Source: Jatrophihabitans sp. GAS493 (GTDB lineage: Bacteria; Actinomycetota; Actinomycetes; Mycobacteriales; Jatrophihabitantaceae). From it: a stretch of DNA of 64,000 nt. Below, piece by piece: positions 23,930 through 33,187 of the stretch. Location: assembly GCF_900230215.1 (NCBI RefSeq), contig NZ_LT907982.1, positions 4,201,568 through 4,265,567 of the forward strand. The letters are read 5' to 3'. The position numbers and the translations under genes are program-made. The notes under the pieces are model-generated. The model was not told where the DNA came from. It searched no databases and was given only the letters and a program-made list of their open reading frames with translations. How positions within the stretch are numbered: position 1 is the first letter of the stretch; the number at the start of each line of letters is the position of its first letter.

Positions 23930-26437
23930 CTAAGCCGCTTCACTCGCGGCGACGCCTCGGATCACCGTCTTCAGCTGGCCGTTGGTGACGGTAACCGCGA
24001 TGTCTCCGTCCTGGTCGGTCCGCAGGATTGGAATCGACAACCTTTGCAGTTCGGACAGCAGCACGGCCGATGGCAGGCCGTAGTCGTTGTGGGCGCCCAC
24101 ACTGATGATCGCCACCTTCGCATGCACCGCGGCCAGCAGCGCCGGTACCGAGTAGGCACTCCCGTGGTGCGCAACCTTCAGGATGTCGGCGGTCAGGTCA
24201 ACGTGGTCGTCCAGAAGGGCCTGCTGCGCCTCGACCTCGGCGTCGCCCATCAGCAGGATCCGTTTCCCGGCGACGGTGGCCCGCATGACCAGTGAGGAGT
24301 TGTTCGGATCCGAGCGTGTGCCGCGGTAAGCGGTCGGCGGCCCGAGGACCTGCAGCAGCACCGCCCCGTCGGCAAAGGACTCACCGGGCTGAGCCCGGCC
24401 CAGCGTCAACCCGTGGGCGTCGAGGGTCTTCTGCACCTGCTCCACTCCGGACTGCGGCTCGTCCAGCGGCCCGGTTACCACCGCCGCGACCCGGCGGTCA
24501 TGAAATACCCCGGCAAGACCACCGATGTGGTCCAGGTGGAAGTGGGTGAGCACAACGAGCGGGATGTCGGTGATCCCGAGATCGTGCAGGCAGCGGTCCA
24601 TCGCCACCGGTTCGGGACCGGTATCCACCACGATGGCGCGACCGGGTGCGGTTGGCAGCACCAGGCCATCACCCTGCCCGACATCGCAAGCCACCAGAAC
24701 GCTCGAGACGGCCGGCCACCCGGCGACGGCGGAGCGCACCGGGAGCTGCACCAACAGCCCGACGACGGTTGCCGCAATGAGCATTCGCCGCAGTAAACCG
24801 TGCCGGGCCAGCGCGACGGCACCCGCGGCCGCGCAGACAAGCAGCATCGCCCCCACTGCGCCCGCCGGCCAGGGCAGCGAGGCCCCGTCCAGGCCGCCGA
24901 AGAAGTCCGCCACCCAGACCAGCCAGCGGCACGGCCACCCCGCCAGCTGCGCGAGGGTTGCCCCGAGGCCGAGCGAGATCGGCGCCGTGAGGGCCGCCGC
25001 GAAGCCGACGATCGTCGCCATCGAGACCACCGGCTCAGCCAGCACGTTAGCCGGGATCGCCACGACACTGATGTGTCCGGTCATTGCCGCGATGACCGGC
25101 GCCGTCACCACGTGCGCCGCGGAGGCGACCGCAATCGCCTCGGCCAGCACCGGCGGGACATGGCGTCGCCGCAGCGCCTGCGCCCAGCGCGGGCTCAGTA
25201 GCACGAGCGCAGCGGTCGCGATGACCGACAGCGTGAAACCAACGTCATTGGCCAGGTCCGGCTGGTAGAGCAACAGCAGCAGCACCGCGGCCGACAGAGT
25301 TGGAAGCGCCGCCCTCGGTCGCCCGAGAGCCAGCGCAACCAGAACGATCACTCCCATCACGGCCGCCCGAAGCACGCTCGGTGATGGGCGAGCGATGACC
25401 ACGAAGCCGGCCAGCACGACGGCGGAGATGAAGGCTGTGGTGACCGGGCCCAGTCTGAAGCGGCGCATCACCAGCAGTGCGGCGCCGACCAGAATCGAGC
25501 AGTTCGTTCCCGAGACGGCGACCAGGTGGGTGAGACCAGCGACTCGGAAGTGCTCGGCCAGAATCGGATCGAGCTGCGAGGTGTCGCCGTCGACGAGTCC
25601 CGGTAGCAGCCCCCGGACACTCGTCGGAAGCCCGGCCGACGCGTCGCGCAGTGAGGAGCGGACTACACCCGCGGCGCGCTGCCACCACGGCGGGTGCCCC
25701 AGCAGCGTCGGCGCGGACTCCCCGACCAGTGCCGCGACGCGCAGCGGATCGCCCCGCGCAGGCTGCAGGCGGGCATCCAGGCGAATTCGCTGGCCGGGAA
25801 GCAGCTGCGCCCAATCCGCGGCGGCCCCGAAGACCAGGACGGCGCCCCGGGCAGCGACTTGACTCGTACCGACCCGAATCGACAGCAGCGTGGCGTCGAC
25901 GATGACCCGCGGACCTCCGCCCCCGACTCCGGCACCGGCCAACGGGTGCGGGTCGCCGGTGATTCGCAGCTGGGCAGTGACGGCCGTGTGCGCCGCCGCG
26001 AGACTGGTGACCGGCGATTGACGTACTCGTTCCATTCGGGCCGACAATGGTGCGAGTGTCAGCAGCAGCACCGCCCCGACCAGCGCCACGCCACAACTCA
26101 CCCGAATCGTAAGGTCCTCGTGCTGGTCGTGTCCGGCCACCACCCGATGACGGGCCAGCCAAGCCGCGAGACCGGCGACGAACAGCGCGGCGGCGGCAAG
26201 CTTGGCCACGGTGGCTGGCGAACACCCAAGACCGATCAGCGTCGCGACCCACGCGGCCGCCGCGCCGACCGCCAGCCGGAGGTCGACGGGTGGGGTCTGT
26301 TCTCCATCGGCGCCGCGGAGAACTCGTCGAAGGGCGGTATCGACGCCGCTCGCCCCAAACCCTCTCAAGCCGAAGCTGGCCAAGCCGGCATCATCCGGCC
26401 CAGGCGCGCCGAAACCGGGCATGCGGACACCGCTCAT
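23930..26437 (-). CDS. comEC: Competence channel protein ComEC
   Basis: Polytopic membrane protein forming the DNA-uptake channel, 835 aa. It has an N-terminal DUF4131-like part with two or three membrane segments, the central Competence domain (THLVAVSGTNCSILVGAAL and many hydrophobic helices) and a C-terminal metallo-beta-lactamase-like domain with LTHFHLDHIGG and VAHHGSAYS. I start at ATG 26437, which overlaps the comEA stop as ATGA; the frame is open upstream through comEA but that is an artefact. With comEA it indicates a possible DNA-uptake pathway; no pilus motor genes are in this window. Confidence 0.93.
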   Translation of the reverse strand: MSGVRMPGFGAPGPDDAGLASFGLRGFGASGVDTALRRVLRGADGEQTPPVDLRLAVGAAAAWVATLIGLGCSPATVAKLAAAALFVAGLAAWLARHRVVAGHDQHEDLTIRVSCGVALVGAVLLLTLAPLSARMERVRQSPVTSLAAAHTAVTAQLRITGDPHPLAGAGVGGGGPRVIVDATLLSIRVGTSQVAARGAVLVFGAAADWAQLLPGQRIRLDARLQPARGDPLRVAALVGESAPTLLGHPPWWQRAAGVVRSSLRDASAGLPTSVRGLLPGLVDGDTSQLDPILAEHFRVAGLTHLVAVSGTNCSILVGAALLVMRRFRLGPVTTAFISAVVLAGFVVIARPSPSVLRAAVMGVIVLVALALGRPRAALPTLSAAVLLLLLYQPDLANDVGFTLSVIATAALVLLSPRWAQALRRRHVPPVLAEAIAVASAAHVVTAPVIAAMTGHISVVAIPANVLAEPVVSMATIVGFAAALTAPISLGLGATLAQLAGWPCRWLVWVADFFGGLDGASLPWPAGAVGAMLLVCAAAGAVALARHGLLRRMLIAATVVGLLVQLPVRSAVAGWPAVSSVLVACDVGQGDGLVLPTAPGRAIVVDTGPEPVAMDRCLHDLGITDIPLVVLTHFHLDHIGGLAGVFHDRRVAAVVTGPLDEPQSGVEQVQKTLDAHGLTLGRAQPGESFADGAVLLQVLGPPTAYRGTRSDPNNSSLVMRATVAGKRILLMGDAEVEAQQALLDDHVDLTADILKVAHHGSAYSVPALLAAVHAKVAIISVGAHNDYGLPSAVLLSELQRLSIPILRTDQDGDIAVTVTNGQLKTVIRGVAASEAA

Positions 26438-27285
26438 ACCGTGACGGCGCCTTTGAGGGTGGCGAACTTGGCCGGACCGATTCCGGTGACTTCGCGCAAT
26501 TGGTCGATGGTGTCGAACCTGCCGTGGGCCGTACGCCACTCGACGATGTTCTTCGCCAGCACCGGCCCGACCCCGGGCAGCGTGTCCAGCTGTTCGGCGC
26601 TGGCGGTGTTCAGATCGACCAGGCCCGCCCCTGAGGCCGATGCGGCGGTGGAGGCGACGGGCGGCGCCGATCCGGCGCCCGGCACGCCGACCGCGATCTG
26701 CTGGCCGTCGGCCACCAGGCTCGCCAGATTCAATCCACTCAAGTCGACCCCGGGCAGCGCTCCCCCGGCCGCCTTGATCGCGTCGTTCACGCGAGATCCG
26801 GGCGGCAAGCGGTACACACCCTGGTGCCGCACCCGTCCAGCGACATCGACAACCAGGTTGCTCGGCGCGGAGGGCATGGGAGCACTGCTCCCCGTCGGGA
26901 TCGGAGGGGACGAGAGACTTGCGGGGAGATTGCTCGTCATCGCGGTCGCCGAAGAGACCGCCGTAGAGGCCGCGGCCGAGACCGTCCTCGTCGAGACCGC
27001 AAGTGATTGCGGCCGGTCGTTGCTGACCCACCAGATGCAGATCACCGCCACCACCAGTGCGACCACTCCCACCGCGGCCGCCGATCGGCGACCGGGGTCG
27101 ACGCGCGCGCGATGCTGTCGCTGGGGCACTGAAGTGGGCCCGGTAGAGGGCAGCGCAGGGAGGGCCGGCACCGGCACCGGCTCCGAGGCCGGCCGGCGAT
27201 CACCCGGCGGCTCACCGACGTCGAGCAGCGCCCGGACCCGTTCTGCGATGGCGCTGCGCTCAGCGCTGTTGCTCAGTACCCGCAT
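26434..27285 (-). CDS. comEA: ComEA-like DNA-binding helix-hairpin-helix protein
   Basis: Membrane-anchored DNA receptor for uptake. A cytoplasmic N-terminus (about 70 aa) precedes one transmembrane segment (VGVVALVVAVICIWWV), then a Thr/Ser/Ala-rich linker, an SLBB domain (VVDVAGRVRHQGVYRLPPGS) and C-terminal paired helix-hairpin-helix motifs (VDLNTASAEQLDTLPGVGPV, QLREVTGIGPAKFATLKGAV). Length 283 aa fits the actinobacterial form. The stop overlaps the comEC ATG, so the pair is coupled. Two DnaA-box-like sites lie just upstream. Confidence 0.93.
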   Translation of the reverse strand: MRVLSNSAERSAIAERVRALLDVGEPPGDRRPASEPVPVPALPALPSTGPTSVPQRQHRARVDPGRRSAAAVGVVALVVAVICIWWVSNDRPQSLAVSTRTVSAAASTAVSSATAMTSNLPASLSSPPIPTGSSAPMPSAPSNLVVDVAGRVRHQGVYRLPPGSRVNDAIKAAGGALPGVDLSGLNLASLVADGQQIAVGVPGAGSAPPVASTAASASGAGLVDLNTASAEQLDTLPGVGPVLAKNIVEWRTAHGRFDTIDQLREVTGIGPAKFATLKGAVTV

Positions 27286-27335
27286 GCCTCAAAGCTAGAG
27301 CCGCAACGGCCGCACCGGGACACACCGAGGACAGT

Positions 27336-27363
27336 TGTGGATACCGCCGACGCCTGTGGATAT
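27336..27363 (-). promoter_or_regulatory. Two DnaA-box-like sites between degV and comEA
   Basis: GTATCCACA (27336-27344) and ATATCCACA (27355-27363), read on the minus strand, each differ by one base from TTATCCACA and start 19 bp apart. They lie in the 80-bp gap upstream of comEA. Similar sites occur at 40305 and 49714-49752. Confidence 0.4.
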
Positions 27364-27365
27364 CC

Positions 27366-28220
27366 CTATTTCTTAAGGGATTTCGAGATCACGGTACCCA
27401 GACCGCCGGGCCCGAGATGCGCTCCGACGACCGGGCTCAGTTCGGCGATGTGCAGTTCCTGCAGGTACGGGATCTGGGCGCGCAACTGATCGGCCGTCGC
27501 ATTGGCCCGCTCCGGCGCCCCGAGATGCTGCACCGCTACATCGACGTCCGCGGTGCCGGCCGCGGCCACTGTGAGCTGCACGAGTCGCGCGATCGCCTTG
27601 GATGAAGTACGCACCTTCTCCAGCGGCACGATCTGCCCATCCAGCATGTGCAGCAACGGCTTCACCGAAAGGGAGGTGGCCATCATCGCGGCCGCCGCAC
27701 CGACCCGCCCACCGCGCCGCAGAAACTCCAGGGTGTCCACATAGAAGTAGGTGCGGGTGCGATCCACCGTCCGGACCGCGGCGTCCTGGACCTCGGCCGG
27801 AGTGCCGCCACCCTCGGCACACAGCTGCGCCGCCCGCACCGCGAACCCGAGCGCCGCGCCGGTCGAGCGCGAGTCGACCACCCGGATCACGCCGTGACCG
27901 AAGTCCTGCGCGGCCAGCACGGCCGACTCCCACGTCCCCGAGAGACGGGACGAGAGGTGCACCGAGACCACGTTGTCGGCGCCGGCGTCGAGCGCCGTCC
28001 GGAACGCGGCGGCGAACTCGGCCGGTGAGGGGCGGGAGGTCGTCACTGCCTCCTTACGGTGCAGCGCCTCCACAACCTGCGCGGAGGTGATCTCTCCATC
28101 GGGTCCGGTTCGTTCGCCGATGGTCACCTGCAGCGGTATGACCGTCACGCCCTGCATCGCGCCGGGCAGGTAGGCCGTCGAATCAGTGAATACCGCTACT
28201 CTTACTGCCTTCCTGCGCAC
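27366..28220 (-). CDS. DegV-family fatty-acid-binding protein
   Basis: A 284-aa DegV protein (also called FakB). Members bind a fatty acid and, in Firmicutes, present it to the kinase FakA. The N-terminal VAVFTDSTAYLP and the phosphate/lipid-binding TSRPSPAEF and SVHLSSRLSGTW words are typical. GTG start at 28220. It lies between leuS and comEA as in many actinobacteria, 10 bp after leuS. No FakA-like kinase is in the window. Confidence 0.93.
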   Translation of the reverse strand: MRRKAVRVAVFTDSTAYLPGAMQGVTVIPLQVTIGERTGPDGEITSAQVVEALHRKEAVTTSRPSPAEFAAAFRTALDAGADNVVSVHLSSRLSGTWESAVLAAQDFGHGVIRVVDSRSTGAALGFAVRAAQLCAEGGGTPAEVQDAAVRTVDRTRTYFYVDTLEFLRRGGRVGAAAAMMATSLSVKPLLHMLDGQIVPLEKVRTSSKAIARLVQLTVAAAGTADVDVAVQHLGAPERANATADQLRAQIPYLQELHIAELSPVVGAHLGPGGLGTVISKSLKK

Positions 28221-28230
28221 CGCACGCCTC

Positions 28231-31080
28231 TCAGACGACGAAGTTGACGAGGCGTCCGGGCACGACGATGACCCGCTTGGGTTCCTTACCGTCGAGCGCC
28301 GCGATCACCTTCTCATCCGAGCTGGCGGCTGCCTGCAAAGCGTCCTTCTCCAGACCTGCCGCCACGGTGAGGACGGTGCGGACCTTGCCGTTCACCTGCA
28401 CCGGGATTGAGACGCTGTCATCGACCAGCAGTGCCTCGTCGGCGACCGGGAAGTCGGTCCAGGCCAGTGAAGTCTCGTGCCCGAGTCGAGCCCAGAGTTC
28501 CTCGGCCGCGTGCGGAGCCAACGGAGCCAGCATCAGCACCAGCGGTTCGATCACCGCCCGGGGCGCTCCGCCGTCGGGGAAGTTCTGTGTCAGCGTGTTG
28601 GTCAGCTCGGTGATCCGGGCGATCGAAGTGTTGAAACGCAGCGCGACGAAGCCGTCCCGGACCGCGGCGATCGTCTTGTGCAGCTGGCGATTCAGCTCCT
28701 CGTCGGGGGCGTCGTCGCTGACATGCGGCGCACCGGTCTGCTCGTCCAGTACCACTCGCCAGATGCGCTGCAGCAGCCGGAACGATCCGACGACGGCCTT
28801 GGTGTCCCACGGCCGGGACTGCTCCAAGGGGCCGGTGAACATCTCGAAGAGACGCAGGGTGTCCGCCCCGTAGGCGGCATACATCTCGTCCGGAGTGGTC
28901 ACGTTCTTCAGCGACTTCCCCATCTTGCCGTTGAGACGCGTGACTGCCTTCCCCTCGAAGAAGTACTCGCCGTCCTTCTCCTCCACCTGCGCGGCCTCGA
29001 CGTACATTCCGCGCTCGTCCTGGTAGGCGTAGGCCTCGACATACCCCTGGTTCACCAGCCGGTGGAACGGCTCGCGGCTGGAGACATGCCCCAGGTCGAA
29101 GAGCACTTTGTGCCAGAAGCGGGCGTAGAGCAGGTGCAGCACCGCGTGCTCGACGCCACCGACGTAGAGGTCGACGCCGCCCATCGGGCGGTTCGCGTCC
29201 GGACCCATCCAGTACTGCTCGACCTCGGGATCGACCAGTTTCTCGTCGTTGGTCGGGTCGAGGTAGCGCAGCTCATACCAGCAGGAGCCGGCCCAGTTCG
29301 GCATGGTGTTCGTCTCGCGCCGGTACTGCTTCGGACCGTCGCCCAGGTCCAGACTGACGGAGACCCAGTCGGTCAGCCGTCCCAGTGGCGGAGCGGGCAG
29401 CGAGTCGACGTCGTTCGGTTCGAAGGACGTCGGCGAGAAGTCGTCGGTGTCAGGGAGTTCGACCGGCAGCATCGACTCCGGTAGCGCGATCGGCAATCCC
29501 GTCTCGTCGTAGACGATCGGGAATGGTTCGCCCCAGTAACGCTGACGGGAGAAGAGCCAGTCCCGCAGCCGGTACGTCGTTGCGCCGCGGCCGCGTCCGC
29601 GCGACTGCAACCATTCGATGGTGGCTTCCTTGGCCTCGTCGACCTGCAGACCGTTGATGTCCAGGCCGTCGTCGTTGGCCGAGTTCATCACCGCGCCAGG
29701 GCCGACGTACAGCCCCTCCTCATGCCCCGGCGGAGCCTGGACGGTCTGTACCACCGGCAGCTCGAAGGCCTGGGCGAAGTCCCAGTCACGTTCGTCGTGC
29801 GCCGGCACCGCCATGATGGCACCGGTGCCGTAGCCGGTCAGGACGTAGTCGGCGATGAAGATCGGGACCTTCACCCCGTTCACCGGGTTGGTCGCGAAGG
29901 AGCCGGTGAAGACACCGGTCTTGGTCTTGGACTCAGCGCGCCGGTCAAGCTCGGTCTTGGCTGCGGCGCCGGCCTGGTACTGGGCGACGGCGTCGGACGG
30001 GGAGCCGGCGTAGGCCGTCCAGACCGGGGTGGTCTCCTCCGGCCAGCTGGACGCGGTGAGACGGGAGACAAGCTCGTGCTCAGGCGCCAGGACGAGGTAG
30101 GTGGCGCCGAAGAGCGTATCCGGACGGGTCGTGAAAACCTCGATGTCGCCGGCGTCCGACTCGAACTTCACGTGCGCACCGGTCGAACGTCCGATCCAGT
30201 TCCGCTGCATTGCCCGGACCTTGTCGGGCCAGTCGATGCCGTCCAGGTCGTTGACCAGGCGGTCGGCGTAGGCGGTGATGCGCATCATCCACTGGGCCAG
30301 CGGCTTGCGGAAGACCGGGAAGTTGCCCCGCTCGCTGCGCATGTCGGCGGTGACCTCTTCGTTGGCCAGCACCGTGCCCAGGCCCGGACACCAGTTGACC
30401 GTCGATTCGGTGCGGTAGGCCAGCCGGTAACCGTCGACGACCTCACGACGTTGCAGTTCACTCAGCTGCGGCCACTCGCCCGCCTCCGGCACCCGGGTAC
30501 CGGCCTCGAACTCGGCGACGAGCTCGCTGATGGGACGGGCCCGATCAAGTTCGGTGTCATAGAAGGAGTTGAAGATCTGCAGGAAGATCCACTGCGTCCA
30601 GCGGTAGTAGGCCTTGTCGGTGGTGGCGATGGCCCGCCGCTTGTCGTGCCCCAGGCCCATCCGGCGCAGCTGCCGGGAGAAGACCTCGATGTTGGCGTAC
30701 GTCGTGGTCGCCGGGTGCGTGCCGGTCTGGACGGCGTACTGCTCAGCCGGCAGCCCGAAGGCGTCGAAGCCCATCGTGTGGAGGACGTTCGCTCCGGTCA
30801 TCCGCAGATAACGGGCGTAGACGTCGGTGCCGATGAAGCCGAGCGGGTGTCCCACGTGCAGTCCGGCCCCGGACGGATACGGAAACATGTCCATCACGAA
30901 CGCGTGCGGGCGGATCGCGACCTCGCCGAAACCGTCACTCAGCGGCCCGGCCGGGTTGGGCGCGTTGAACGTGCCCTCAGTCTCCCAGCGGTCCTGCCAA
31001 CCGGTCTCGATCTGCTCGGCGAGGGCAGCCGTGTACCGAAACGGGGGAATGTCATTGGGCTGTTGCGTTGAGGATGTCAT
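28231..31080 (-). CDS. leuS: Leucyl-tRNA synthetase
   Basis: Class I synthetase charging tRNA-Leu, 949 aa. The HIGH motif appears as HVGH (near residue 75, [16 protein letters not shown]). The KMSKS loop is KMGKS near residue 718, a variant accepted in several actinobacterial LeuRS. The CP1 editing domain ([20 protein letters not shown]) is intact, so editing of mischarged tRNA is expected. ATG start at 31080. The leader of about 130 nt carries a stable hairpin, described separately. DegV follows closely. Confidence 0.97.
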   Translation of the reverse strand: MTSSTQQPNDIPPFRYTAALAEQIETGWQDRWETEGTFNAPNPAGPLSDGFGEVAIRPHAFVMDMFPYPSGAGLHVGHPLGFIGTDVYARYLRMTGANVLHTMGFDAFGLPAEQYAVQTGTHPATTTYANIEVFSRQLRRMGLGHDKRRAIATTDKAYYRWTQWIFLQIFNSFYDTELDRARPISELVAEFEAGTRVPEAGEWPQLSELQRREVVDGYRLAYRTESTVNWCPGLGTVLANEEVTADMRSERGNFPVFRKPLAQWMMRITAYADRLVNDLDGIDWPDKVRAMQRNWIGRSTGAHVKFESDAGDIEVFTTRPDTLFGATYLVLAPEHELVSRLTASSWPEETTPVWTAYAGSPSDAVAQYQAGAAAKTELDRRAESKTKTGVFTGSFATNPVNGVKVPIFIADYVLTGYGTGAIMAVPAHDERDWDFAQAFELPVVQTVQAPPGHEEGLYVGPGAVMNSANDDGLDINGLQVDEAKEATIEWLQSRGRGRGATTYRLRDWLFSRQRYWGEPFPIVYDETGLPIALPESMLPVELPDTDDFSPTSFEPNDVDSLPAPPLGRLTDWVSVSLDLGDGPKQYRRETNTMPNWAGSCWYELRYLDPTNDEKLVDPEVEQYWMGPDANRPMGGVDLYVGGVEHAVLHLLYARFWHKVLFDLGHVSSREPFHRLVNQGYVEAYAYQDERGMYVEAAQVEEKDGEYFFEGKAVTRLNGKMGKSLKNVTTPDEMYAAYGADTLRLFEMFTGPLEQSRPWDTKAVVGSFRLLQRIWRVVLDEQTGAPHVSDDAPDEELNRQLHKTIAAVRDGFVALRFNTSIARITELTNTLTQNFPDGGAPRAVIEPLVLMLAPLAPHAAEELWARLGHETSLAWTDFPVADEALLVDDSVSIPVQVNGKVRTVLTVAAGLEKDALQAAASSDEKVIAALDGKEPKRVIVVPGRLVNFVV

Positions 31081-31378
31081 TTGAGCGAAATCCTATCGCG
31101 GGGAAATTCACCGCGGATCAGTGCTTGACGGCGACCTCTTCGGGCCACTTAGCAGCAATTAGTGCTCGCCCCACGTCCGCCGTCCGTCGCCGCCGGACGC
31201 GGGGGCACCTGTCAAGGAGCTTAAGTCCGCACCAGGGGTGTCGCAACCGCTTGCAGGGTGTGTCCTCGGTTACTTTCTTCCGACATAGTTGAGAACCGCT
31301 CCATCTGCGGGGCTTTAACGAGATTTAACACCGCTAATTCGGCTACTCGTGCCTTGCCCGGCCGCCACGAGAGTCCGC
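31081..31378 (-). promoter_or_regulatory. leuS upstream region: promoter and structured leader
   Basis: This 298-bp gap holds no convincing gene. Read on the minus strand, TTGCGA (31241-31246), 17 bp, TAAGCT (31218-31223) is a plausible promoter. Downstream of it, the segment 31208-31194 can pair with 31179-31162 (GTGC and CCCCGCGTCCG with CGGACGTGGGG and GCAC). G-U pairing favours RNA of this strand. A 21-codon ORF (31286 to 31221) lies before the promoter but is not leucine-rich. I find no T-box motif. Confidence 0.5.
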
Positions 31379-32029
31379 TCAGGCCTCGGCGTCCGGCGCG
31401 TTGTCGCCGTCATCCTCAACCTTGAGGCGCGGAATCACCGGTCCCGGCGAGCCTACGTTGTGGGCCCGCAGCCGCCAGTGCTCCTCTTCGAAGCGCAGTT
31501 CGGACCAGTGGCAATTGGCCAGCGGACCGAGAACGTGAAGTTTCTGGGACATTCCGAGAATGTCCGAACAGAGAGCCATCGCCGTTGCACTGTGTGTAAC
31601 CAGAACTATGGTCTCTAAATCGGGCAATTCATCGAAGAGCTCACGGGCGCGCATAGCCACTTCGGCCCGGCTTTCACCTCCACGACGGCTCACATCCCGC
31701 CCGGCCAACCAGTCGGCGAATTCGTCCGGGTAGCGCTCCTGGACCTCCTCCCTCGACAGCCCCTCCCAGTGGCCCAGCGAGCGTTCCCGCAGCCGTGCGT
31801 CGGCCTGGACGCTCAGCCCGGTGACCTCACCGATCGGTGCGGCGGTCTGGCTCGCCCGTTGCGCGTCAGAGCTGATGATCAGTTTCGGCTCGAAGGCCGC
31901 GACGAGCCCGGCGACTTCGTAGGCCTGCGCGCGCCCGACATCGTCCAATGGCGGGTCGGCCTGCCCCTGGAAACGTCGCTGCGCGTTCCAGGCCGTGCGG
32001 CCATGGCGAAGCAGCAGCACCCGCAGCAC
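31379..32029 (-). CDS. Histidine phosphatase family protein (GpmB/CobC-like)
   Basis: A 216-aa phosphatase of the phosphoglycerate-mutase-like fold. The catalytic RHG motif is in VLLLRHGRTAWNAQRRFQG, the proton-donor region is SLGHWEGLSREE, and the second catalytic histidine is in VLVTHSATAMAL. In mycobacteria the equivalent gene after rsfS is glucosyl-3-phosphoglycerate phosphatase (GpgP), a possible identity based on gene order only. It starts 2 bp after the rsfS stop, so the two are surely co-translated. Confidence 0.9.
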   Translation of the reverse strand: MLRVLLLRHGRTAWNAQRRFQGQADPPLDDVGRAQAYEVAGLVAAFEPKLIISSDAQRASQTAAPIGEVTGLSVQADARLRERSLGHWEGLSREEVQERYPDEFADWLAGRDVSRRGGESRAEVAMRARELFDELPDLETIVLVTHSATAMALCSDILGMSQKLHVLGPLANCHWSELRFEEEHWRLRAHNVGSPGPVIPRLKVEDDGDNAPDAEA

Positions 32030-32031
32030 GA

Positions 32032-32499
32032 TCAGATCTCTTCGAAGTCGTCTGAACTGATGGCCAGGTCGGCGTCATCCTCGACGGCGGCATCGATCGC
32101 GACGACGCGGGGGCTGGAGTTGTTGGAAGGGTTCTGCGGACCCTCGGGCGTGAACGGAATGACCGGGCAGTCCTTCCAGAGCCGCTCCAGGGAGTAGAAG
32201 ACGCGCTCCTCGGCCTGCTGCACGTGAATCACGACGTCGGAGTAGTCCAGCAGCACCCAGCGACCGTCACGGTGTCCTTCGCGGCGTAGCGGCTTGGAGC
32301 CCTTCGCCCGCAGCGCCTCCTCGACGGCGTCGACGATGGCCGAGACCTGCCGGTCGTTGTTTCCGGTGACGATCACGAAAATGTCGGTAATTGCCAGTCG
32401 TTCGCTGACGTCGATGAGGACGATGTCAGTACCTAGCTTCTCGGATGCGGCGGCCGCGGCGGCGAGCGCGAGGTCCTGGGCGAAATCTGTAGCAGTCAC
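32032..32499 (-). CDS. rsfS: Ribosomal silencing factor RsfS
   Basis: Binds L14 on the 50S subunit and blocks subunit joining under starvation. The 155-aa protein has the RsfS core: DIVLIDVSERLAITDIFVIV, then NDRQVSAIVDAVEEALR and WVLLDYSDVVIHVQ. An acidic, poorly conserved C-terminal tail (about residues 125-155) is added. Gene order nadD-rsfS-phosphatase is conserved in actinobacteria; 17 bp separate it from nadD. Confidence 0.95.
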   Translation of the reverse strand: MTATDFAQDLALAAAAAASEKLGTDIVLIDVSERLAITDIFVIVTGNNDRQVSAIVDAVEEALRAKGSKPLRREGHRDGRWVLLDYSDVVIHVQQAEERVFYSLERLWKDCPVIPFTPEGPQNPSNNSSPRVVAIDAAVEDDADLAISSDDFEEI

Positions 32500-32516
32500 G
32501 GAGACCGAGCTTACGC

Positions 32517-33185
32517 TTACGCCGACTCGCGGTAGAGCCGATGCTTGGCGATGTACTGCACGACTCCGTCCGGGACGAGGTACCAGACCGGGCGGCCCGC
32601 ATGCACCCGTTCCCGGCAGGCGGTCGATGAGATAGCCATCGCCGGCACGTCGACCAGGGTGGCCGAGTTCGGCGGCAGATGAGCGTCGGAGAGCTCGTAA
32701 CCGGGGCGGGTTACACCGATGAACTTGGCCAGTTGCAGCGACCGATCCGTGTCCTTCCAGGTGAGGATCTGTCCCAGCGCATCGGCGCCGGTGATGAAGA
32801 AGAGCTCAGCACCCGGACGGATCTTCGCTATGTCACTGATCGTGTCCACCGTGTAGGTCGGGCCGTCCCGATCAATGTCAGCCCGGCTCACCAGGAAACG
32901 CGGGTTCGATGCGGTCGCGATGACCGTCATCAGATAGCGGTGCTCGGCCGCGCTGACCTGGCGGCTGGACTTCTGCCAGGGGGCCCCGGTCGGCACGAAG
33001 ATCACCTCGTCCAACTCGAACAGCTGCGCCACCTCGCTGGCTGCGACCAGGTGTCCGTGGTGGATCGGGTCGAAGGTTCCACCCATGATTCCCACCCGGC
33101 GGGGTCGCCGGCCACCGTCGCGCTCGCCTCGGCCGAGGTCGCTATCGCTGTCGCTGTCGCTGTCGCTGTCGTTGGGGCGTGTCAC
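32517..33185 (-). CDS. nadD: Nicotinate-nucleotide adenylyltransferase
   Basis: NAD biosynthesis enzyme that adenylates nicotinate mononucleotide. The nucleotidyltransferase signature [18 protein letters not shown] is intact, and [10 protein letters not shown] is the second signature. Start uncertain. I take GTG 33185, which lies 2 bp after the proA stop. A GTG or ATG farther upstream (33221) would overlap proA, while a downstream GTG next to VGIMGGTF would give the usual short N-terminus. The segment in question is an acidic (Ser-Asp) repeat of hexanucleotide origin. The conserved domain begins after it. Confidence 0.93.
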   Translation of the reverse strand: MTRPNDSDSDSDSDSDLGRGERDGGRRPRRVGIMGGTFDPIHHGHLVAASEVAQLFELDEVIFVPTGAPWQKSSRQVSAAEHRYLMTVIATASNPRFLVSRADIDRDGPTYTVDTISDIAKIRPGAELFFITGADALGQILTWKDTDRSLQLAKFIGVTRPGYELSDAHLPPNSATLVDVPAMAISSTACRERVHAGRPVWYLVPDGVVQYIAKHRLYRESA

Positions 33186-33187
33186 CG

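Noticed and set aside
26438-27031. Extended N-terminus for comEC
   Set aside because: Lies wholly inside comEA in another frame; the ATG overlapping the comEA stop is the natural start.
31081-31378. T-box or leucine leader peptide for leuS
   Set aside because: No TGGNACCGCG-like T-box sequence and no run of Leu codons; the 21-codon ORF at 31221-31286 lies upstream of the likely promoter.
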